A stretch of DNA of 64,000 nt from assembly GCF_902167145.1 (NCBI RefSeq), contig NC_050101.1, forward strand, positions 132,772,990 to 132,836,989. Reading direction: 5' to 3'. The stretch comes from Zea mays (taxonomy: Eukaryota > Streptophyta > Magnoliopsida > Poales > Poaceae). Below the pieces are notes generated by a model. That model did no database searches, was not told the DNA's origin, and saw nothing but the letters and a program-made list of their open reading frames with translations. The position numbers and the translations under genes were made by a program. Of the stretch, positions 57,526 to 64,000 are shown piece by piece (the first letter of the stretch is position 1; the number at the start of each line of letters is the position of its first letter).

Positions 57526-58373
57526 TTCCACACCCGATTTTGAGGACAGAAACGAATGCATAGCATATGTGTGCCAGGATCCATTTCCACACATATGTTG
57601 ACGTCATAAGTGTAATATATGAAAATATAATGCTCAAAATGTAAATAAATATTATAATAACATTATTACACTTAAAATGGGAATAATTGCCTTAAAACAG
57701 TATATCATATCACATCACAACAGAATAATGGGTGATCTCCCACATGAAGCTGACCTAGGGTATCACTAGCTTCATAATTCTTCAAACTCATCTCCATCAT
57801 AATCTTCTGATTAATAATGTACGCAAGGGTGAGTACATTTATTGTTGGTACTCATCAATTGGGGTGCAAAATGCAAGGTTGACTAGGAAAGGCTAAGGTT
57901 AATGTGATTAGCATTTTAGTTGGTCAAATTTTATTTAGCAAAAACTGACTAGGTGTAAGTATATACCAACCCAATTAAGCATAAAGGAACTTTAAATCAG
58001 CATATATCTCATAACCAAAGAACATGATTTAGTTCCATCTTTAAGATTAATTATCATGTGAGGTCTAGGTCGCTCTTAACCATGAGCACGACTGATATGT
58101 CGGTTTTATAGTCTATAGAGGTTGTACACTTTCAACACAAAGTTGTGTATCCCCTCTAGTCTAGGTTAGTTAGACCCATCAACACTTTCGAAGTGAATGA
58201 CTAGGGATCCACTATGTACTTATCACAAAACAACATATGAGGTTTTAAGTTAATATGGTGCACAACTCTATGCGGGATACCTTAGCCAAGCATACCACCC
58301 CAAAAGAATCGAGTTGTACCCTCATCACTACCCCCTCTTGCCCATCTTTTAAGAAAGGTTGCTAAGCACTAAG
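57526..58373 (-). repeat. 5' LTR of the old Tekay-type element (outer part)
   Basis: Begins TTCCACACCCGATTTTGAGG, a mutated TGTCACACCC terminus, and resembles 28905-29780. It is interrupted at 58374 by a new element within GCTAAGCACTAAG, a word also intact in the left LTR near 29768. Confidence 0.75.
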
Positions 58374-61300
58374 TGTAACACCTCTGGTGGTATGGGAACA
58401 AAAACTTTGGCATGACATCATATGCACTAGCATTACAATGTGTATGATATACCTTGAATGCATTTACTAGGCTAAAATTTGAAAACAAAATATGTGATGT
58501 GATGCTTGTGTGAGGGTATGATCTGGTAAGGGGGATCCTTAACCCTAAGTAGGAGTAAATCTCTCCAAGGACTATAAGCATGTGATATGATTTAAGTACA
58601 AAGGAGTAATCTTGCTAAGTTTAGTAAGACATGTTAAGAAACAAGGATTTGGAGAGGTTAAGCACTTGAAAGTACCTTAGGACACCCAAAGCCCTAGTTT
58701 GGGGATCTAGAAACCCTAATTAGCGTCTTATAGGGTGATTTTAAATTCTAACACTTTTTGCTAAAAGTGTGTATATCAAAATGGTAGAGTAACAAAAACT
58801 AAGCAACTTTTATATTTGGAGATTTCCATGTTTTGTGGACAAAAGTACACAAGCACCTCCATTCTTGAACCTGGAAAAAAGTGTTGTTGAGCCAACTTTG
58901 GGCTATTGCATCTCTTAATTCATAAGGGATTTGCTATAATACAATATGGCAAAGTTGTAGAGCTATTATAGTAGTACAAATTTGATTAAGTGACATAGCC
59001 CAAGAACTGCATGGAACTTGGAGTAAAAAGCCCTGGAAGTAGGGCTGTCAGTCGAGGGGATGTTCTGAACCTGGACTGATAGTGACTTTGGTCCAACTTT
59101 GGGACCCAGTTGTGACTAATCCCCTGAAGTTAAGACCCAGATCATTATGACAAAGTTAAAGACCATATGTAGGAGAACAACTTTGCTGAAGTCAGATGGG
59201 TATGTTAGTATTGGGAAAAGGAAGTAATTCATTTTCAAAGTTGCTCTGTTATACAAACTAAAGGAGGTAAATTCAGACATATGCCATATACTGAACAAGG
59301 TTTCAGGTTTAGAGAACCTTGCTGTCGGCGACATCCATGTCGTTATTTGAACTTGCCGTGGAGATTCATGCGTGGTTCGGGGTAGATATTACCAGGGAAG
59401 ATGAAAAGATCGCAGGGGCGTTGAATTGAAGCTCGGTACGGCTATGTACACTTGCAGGCGACGTGGCCAAGCGCTCGTCACCGTGGGGGTTGTCGGTTTC
59501 CTCGGTTGCACCACACCATGGACAAATTCACCATGGTGTCGAGAGTCGTGGCGAGTAGATAGTTACTAACCGAAGCCATTGTCTCACCGCGTGCCACGAC
59601 GAGTGAGTCTCGGTGGAAATTCGCGAAGCACATGATCGGCTCCTATAAATTGAGTACTCCCCTCGCTCCGCCCTTCGCGAACCCAGTCCACCCTCAGCCG
59701 ACCCTCTCGTCCACCGTAGCTCGAGTTCATCGGATTCCCTGAAATTAGTCACCATCGCCGCCGTGAGAAGCCTCCCCATGGCCAGACCGTCTCGGGTTAG
59801 TTCTTCTCCCTCTGATCCCTGTTTTAGTACCTCTCTGACCTCTACATGCTTACAAACTTGACCAATTGACCGCTACCGTAGTATAGTCCTGGGAACATCG
59901 TGTAGCCGCCCGGGAACGCCGTCATGGACACCTCTCACATCGACCGGCTTTTCCATGCCTTCTCCGTCCAAGTTCATGCGAGCACCGTAACCCTGGTGAG
60001 CCACTGGTCCTTTCCAAGTCGATTGATTGAACTCTACCATCTTGTGTAGCCTGAAACAGGCTCACCGGAGCTTGGGCTCCGCCATCGTCGTGGACAGACA
60101 TGAATTAGGGCCGGACCATTCAAATTAACTTAAGAGAAGTGCTCGGGTAGCCTCCAGGAGGATGTCCGTGCACTTGATACTGCCGAGGAAGGTCACCGGC
60201 GACGAGAATGCACGACTCCGGCCAAGTGCTCGACCGGTGCATGGTTGGGGACCTGGAGTTGTAAAGATCAGAGAAGGGGAGGGCTTATGTGAAATTGTCA
60301 GCGACATAGTGGAACAGTGCCAAGATCTCTTTATTGGTTGTTTAAAACATCAGGGGCCTTTGCACAAAGTCGACAGCGCGGGCGCGGGCGCGGGCGCGTT
60401 TTCCTGTCCGTGGGCCGATTTGGGCTGAACTCGACCCAATCCTGTCATTATTTTCTCTTTTCTTTTCCTCATAGCTTGTGAAATACATTAAAAATAGTAG
60501 AAAAATGATAAAAACATGGGCCCAATTTTACTAGACTCCTAAAATTAGGTAGTATTTAACAAAAATAATTCCAAGATTTTTATTTCAAACCATAAATTAT
60601 GTAGCATTTAAAGGTACTTAAGTAGAGCCTCTTAGAATTTTATAAATAGTTTAATAGTCCTAGAAATCATAAAACTTTTGGGGTAGACTTAATATGTTTG
60701 TTTTAAACCTTGGGTGAAGTTTGAACTTGTTTGGACACTGTTTGATTAGGAAATCAATAATAAATCCAAAGAATTAAGTACTTTTACTACCAAAAGAGTT
60801 CAAGGGTAGTTTTGCAAGTGAAACTTGCAAATCATAGACTTGCTACAACTTGGTAGCCTAAGAAGATTAGTTGAGTTAATCTTAAAGGGTTATCTAGCTA
60901 GGAAGTCCTGATGGGTGATAAACATCGTGATGGGAAGCTGTATTCAAGACACTGCTTTCTATATTCTTGCATATCCATGACATAGCATCAACATTCATAT
61001 ATATATTATTGTGTATAGAACACGAAGAAGAGTCTATAGTAGAAGAAGTTGTTCCCCCGACTGAGAATCCTCCTGTGGAGAATAACTTTTACTTCAACAT
61101 CTGTGGTGAAGAAGCAGCTACTCCTACAACACAAGGCAAGCCCCGATGCATTTACCTTTCCTTGTATTTTAAAGTTTTATCAACTTTGAATGCTGCATTA
61201 GGTATTAGGAATTGTGTTATAAACTATTGTTGCATTTGCTTCCTTGAGAAATTGAGTACCATTCCTTGTTACCTGATTTATTCAAACAAGTTTAATGATG

Positions 61301-62545
61301 CTTAGCCTTGCTTTAGAAAACAAAATGTTTTGTTTTAAAAAGGTGATGCTTCACACTGGAATGTGAATTTTTACAAAGAAAACCTATGATGGTGAATCCA
61401 TCACGACTGTGATGGATTCAACACCTAAAAAGAGTACCTCGGTCAGGTACCAAATTTTGGGTTATAAACGATAAGATGAGACCGCACGGGTGACTTGCAT
61501 GAGAAGAGGTCTCGGTGTAGTGTCTCTGTCTGAGTCGTTTAAGGACCTAGCCAATGTAGGCATGATGACCGAGGACCTTTTAACTAGCCACATGCCTCAT
61601 CATGGGTAAGCTTTTCCTCGGTCGGACCAATACCAGAAAGGCTATCATGCAATAGGAGTGGAGAGATGACAATAGTAGCGTGTGCCCTCCGTGGCAAGAG
61701 GTTGGACGGTGGAGTATCTATGCTTTTGGTTGGCATGAACCCATTCTGGTCTTGAGAAACCCAGGTGCGAGTTGTTATATGCAAGGGTTAAGTGCTACAT
61801 ATGTCGTGCGATTGGAGATCCCCAGCTGGGTATTAATCGATTCGGATTGCCGTTACTTCTTGGACATGAAGACTTGGTCACTGACCTACACCGTAGTGAC
61901 AAGTAAACTCAGGAGGTGGTAAAAGATGGCTAGTCTAGGCCAAGTGCTTGACCTAGATTAGGAAACAAATCTAGATTCAGGAAATTACTTAATTTTACAA
62001 GTAAAAAGAATTCATAAGGGCCAACTTTAGTAAGCTTTGAGCAAACTGAGTCATTGGTTCTTGCTAAACCGTACCTTGACTCCTAAAGGCCAGCATATCC
62101 TTGAGAGTCTTTTCTTTTAGTCGGGTAAAACTTGCGAAAGTACACTTCATACTCAGGGTTTTTGAACCCATGTTGTAGGTGAAGAAAATTCAGAGTTTTG
62201 CTGCTTCTGTTCCAAGATCGTCCCGATGCAGGAGGATGAAAACTAAGTAAAGCCTATGGAAGGCGTCTACCTTCTTGTGATGTAATAAGTAGAAGCACTC
62301 GAACCCGTATATTATAATAATGACTCTTTCTATATTGTACCTGTTAATGTAAATTAAGTTATTGTAATCCTTTCCGCTTTTACTCTGATGTTGTGTAATG
62401 TCTGTGATATGGGATGAACGTTCTTGGGAGATGAAGAAGATACAAGAACTAGGTCCTGTCAAGCTATCAGGTGCATTTGCATGACTGTTTAAGGTCCTCG
62501 GGACAAGGACATCTGTAGGTGGGCCTAATATCTTGGGAAGTTACA
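58374..62545 (+). repeat. 5' LTR of the right-end Tekay-type element
   Basis: 4172 bp. Contains a GC-rich stretch at about 59340-60430, a (GGGCGC)-type microsatellite at about 60379-60400, and regions near 61440-61560 that match 32215-32350 inverted. Confidence 0.85.
59644..59650 (+). promoter_or_regulatory. Candidate TATA box in the LTR
   Basis: TATAAAT in CTCCTATAAATTGAGTACTC, followed by a GC-rich leader with ATGGCCAGACCGTCTCGG and a GT-type splice donor near 59797. It probably drives element transcription. Confidence 0.45.
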
Positions 62546-62547
62546 GC

Positions 62548-62559
62548 TGGTATCAGAGC
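62548..62559 (+). other. Primer-binding site, initiator tRNA-Met type
   Basis: TGGTATCAGAGC, two bases after the LTR end. This is an exact match to the complement of the plant initiator tRNA-Met 3' end. Confidence 0.9.
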
Positions 62560-62757
62560 AGCGCCCATTTCTTAGGACATTACTTAGTGCTTCAAAAGGT
62601 TTTCAAACTACTTAACTCTGAGTATTCTTTCGTCCTTACCTTGATCCCTTCTTATATCAACTTACCTTTTAAGAAGTCAGGCAAAAGAGTGCATATTACT
62701 AGGCTATATGTAGCGAGTATGGGATCAATAAGTACTTGATTCCATGATCATAGGATC

Positions 62758-64000
62758 ATGCATGCATCATGTTCAAACAATACTAAGTGTCTTCCCCTTA
62801 ATAGAGAACTAGCACGCACAAAGACCACCCTTCGGAAAGCGACTGGACCTCAAGGTGTGCCCCGTCATCAGTTGGCTCCCCGTCATGAGGGAAGCAGCAG
62901 TGGGAGCAATGATCCCTTAGGAGATTTGGAGGCTAGAGTCGAGCGTCTGACTAGGAGTTGCGCCATGGAGGTAGGGAGCGAGTGTGTGCTAATCGTTGCA
63001 TCGTTGAGTTGTCAGGAGAAGTAGAATGTCTGCAACGGGAGATCGTAGAGCGTGATCATGCTATCGACTAGGTTGTGAATTCACGATCCATAGCCTGGGA
63101 TTGTGAGGTGAATGCTCAAGCCTGAGTGATTGAGTTAAGTCTAGCCTTAGAAAACTTGCAAGTGTATAACAACATCTTGCACGAGGAAGTGTGTGTGTTA
63201 TATGACCAGCTACATCCAAATGTACCACCCGAAGTTGCAGAGATGGGTGCTGGTGCAGAAAGAGCAGGTGAAGGAGGACCCTACTGAGAGATGGACATCT
63301 TTGGAACCCCTCCTTCTATGAACATCATGGAAGATCGCCCTCCTAAAGCTAGTAGTGTATCTGGAGCGACCTAGGACGTGGAGGACTAGAGTAGTATAGT
63401 AGTAGGTGGTTTCTTTTGCCTAGACTTAATAAGGAAAGTGGGTTTGTATGGACTAAGAATGTGTAATAAGTAAGAGCTTGGAATAATGTGGCAAAGGTTG
63501 TGTAACTGTATTGTATAATAATAAAGCATGTTTTCTTCTTCAGATGCCAACAAGGACCCGTGATCATGATGGGGCAGGGACTTCTAGGGTAGTGGGGAGG
63601 AGAGCCCAATCGCGCCACCTGTACCTCCAACTTTGGCAGAGGGCATTGCTGTACTGCTAAACGCTACTACTGACAATACCTGGATTCTCCGAGAGATGGC
63701 AGGAAATCAAATCCATCAGCAAGGAGGTCGAGGCCAAAGTCAAGCTCCAAGAGACACTACCTATATGAAGTTCTTAGAAACTTGTCCCCTGTCTTCATTA
63801 AAGCAGAAGAACCTCTAGAGGTGGATGAATGGATCTGCGTGATGGAACAAAAATTTGGACTGATTCGATGCATGGAGACTCAGAAGCCCCTGTTTGCTGC
63901 TCAACAACTATGAGGCCCTGCTAGTACATGGTGGGTAAACTTCGTAGCCATTTAGCCTAAAGGTCATCTCATCATGTGGGCAAAGTTTAAGCAAGCGTTT
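62758..64000 (+). pseudogene. Leader and gag of the right-end Tekay-type element, decayed and cut by the window
   Basis: A leader ORF remnant (62758-63024) is followed near 63543 by MPTRTRDHDGAGTSR and, in another frame, ATTDNTWILREMAGNQIH. Further frames give KAEEPLEVDEWICVMEQKFG and FAAQQL-stop-GPASTWW, a classic Tekay gag signature. The TGA at about 63910 replaces an Arg codon (CGA to TGA). The frame runs off the window at KFKQAF. At least two frameshifts occur. Confidence 0.75.

Larger units (their letters stand above)
28905..58373 (-). mobile_element. Old Tekay-type element, minus strand, heavily interrupted (right end displaced)
   Basis: Its left LTR part (28905-30470) and right LTR part (57526-58373) both begin with a sequence related to CACACCCGATTTTGAGGA and resemble each other with visible divergence. 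Between them are pol fragments (30471-31167 and 53739-54888) and a gag N-terminal remnant (about 57372-56700), all minus. It has been split by a solo LTR (31168-53738), an inverted LTR and copia-like insert (54889-56694), and a new element at 58374. The rest of its right LTR must lie beyond the window. It is the oldest layer of the right block. Confidence 0.75.
58374..64000 (+). mobile_element. Tekay-type element with 4.17-kb LTR, cut by the window end
   Basis: LTR 58374-62545 (TGTAACACCTCTGG ... TGGGAAGTTACA), then an initiator-Met-type PBS, a leader and decayed gag. It is the same LTR family as the solo LTR at 31168-53738, in opposite orientation. It inserted into the right LTR of the old element; CTAAG (58369-58373) is the expected target duplication, with its partner beyond the window. 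Confidence 0.85.

Noticed and set aside
62548..62559. tRNA gene fragment
   Set aside because: It is the primer-binding site next to an LTR. No cloverleaf surrounds it.

Overview
The window is plant nuclear DNA, most likely from an Andropogoneae grass such as maize or a close relative. It holds one spliced nuclear gene, phosphoribosylanthranilate isomerase (PAI), in an island of about 6.5 kb. Almost everything else is layers of nested transposable elements. The lineages are typical of large grass genomes: Ty3/gypsy Tat elements (RIRE2-like and Huck-like), Tekay-type chromoviruses with very long LTRs, a degraded Athila fragment, an RTE-clade LINE, a Mutator-like element (MULE) and Tourist/Stowaway MITEs. 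All calls come from reading the sequence; no database search was run.

Left block (1-22389). The outermost layer is an old Tekay-type LTR fragment (21309-22389, + strand). A RIRE2-like Tat element on the - strand (window start to 21308) was inserted into it. That element's reading frame is split twice. A full RTE LINE (3270-6653, + strand, 13-bp target duplication, intact 1040-residue ORF) lies in the RT region. A complete Tekay-type element (7589-18067, - strand, 3.4-kb LTRs, target duplication CTTGT) lies between protease and RT. The 3' UTR of the Tat element carries six 89-bp tandem repeats (104-646).

Gene island (22390-28904). A degraded Athila gag-protease fragment is followed by the five-exon PAI gene (24282-26155, + strand; 308 residues with a putative plastid transit peptide). 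Its poly(A) signals follow, then a Tourist-like MITE with a Stowaway-like MITE inside it.

Right block (28905-64000). An old, degraded Tekay-type element on the - strand begins at 28905. A solo LTR (31168-53738, target duplication CCCTT) splits its integrase. Two elements were then inserted into that solo LTR. One is a 4.28-kb MULE (34954-39234, 9-bp target duplication GGCGCTGAG) with a truncated transposase gene and a second, convergent two-exon gene of unknown function. The other is a 13.7-kb Huck-like Tat element (39700-53390, target duplication AAATT) whose polyprotein frame has no frameshift but nine in-frame stops, all explicable as C-to-T changes at CAG or CGA codons. Further right are an inverted Tekay LTR fragment, a probable copia LTR remnant, the gag end and right LTR of the old element, and a further Tekay-type element (58374 to beyond the window, + strand) with 4.17-kb LTRs.

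The elements have no shared pathway with PAI. The main biological interest is the two-gene MULE layout and the purely nonsense-type decay of the Huck-like polyprotein.
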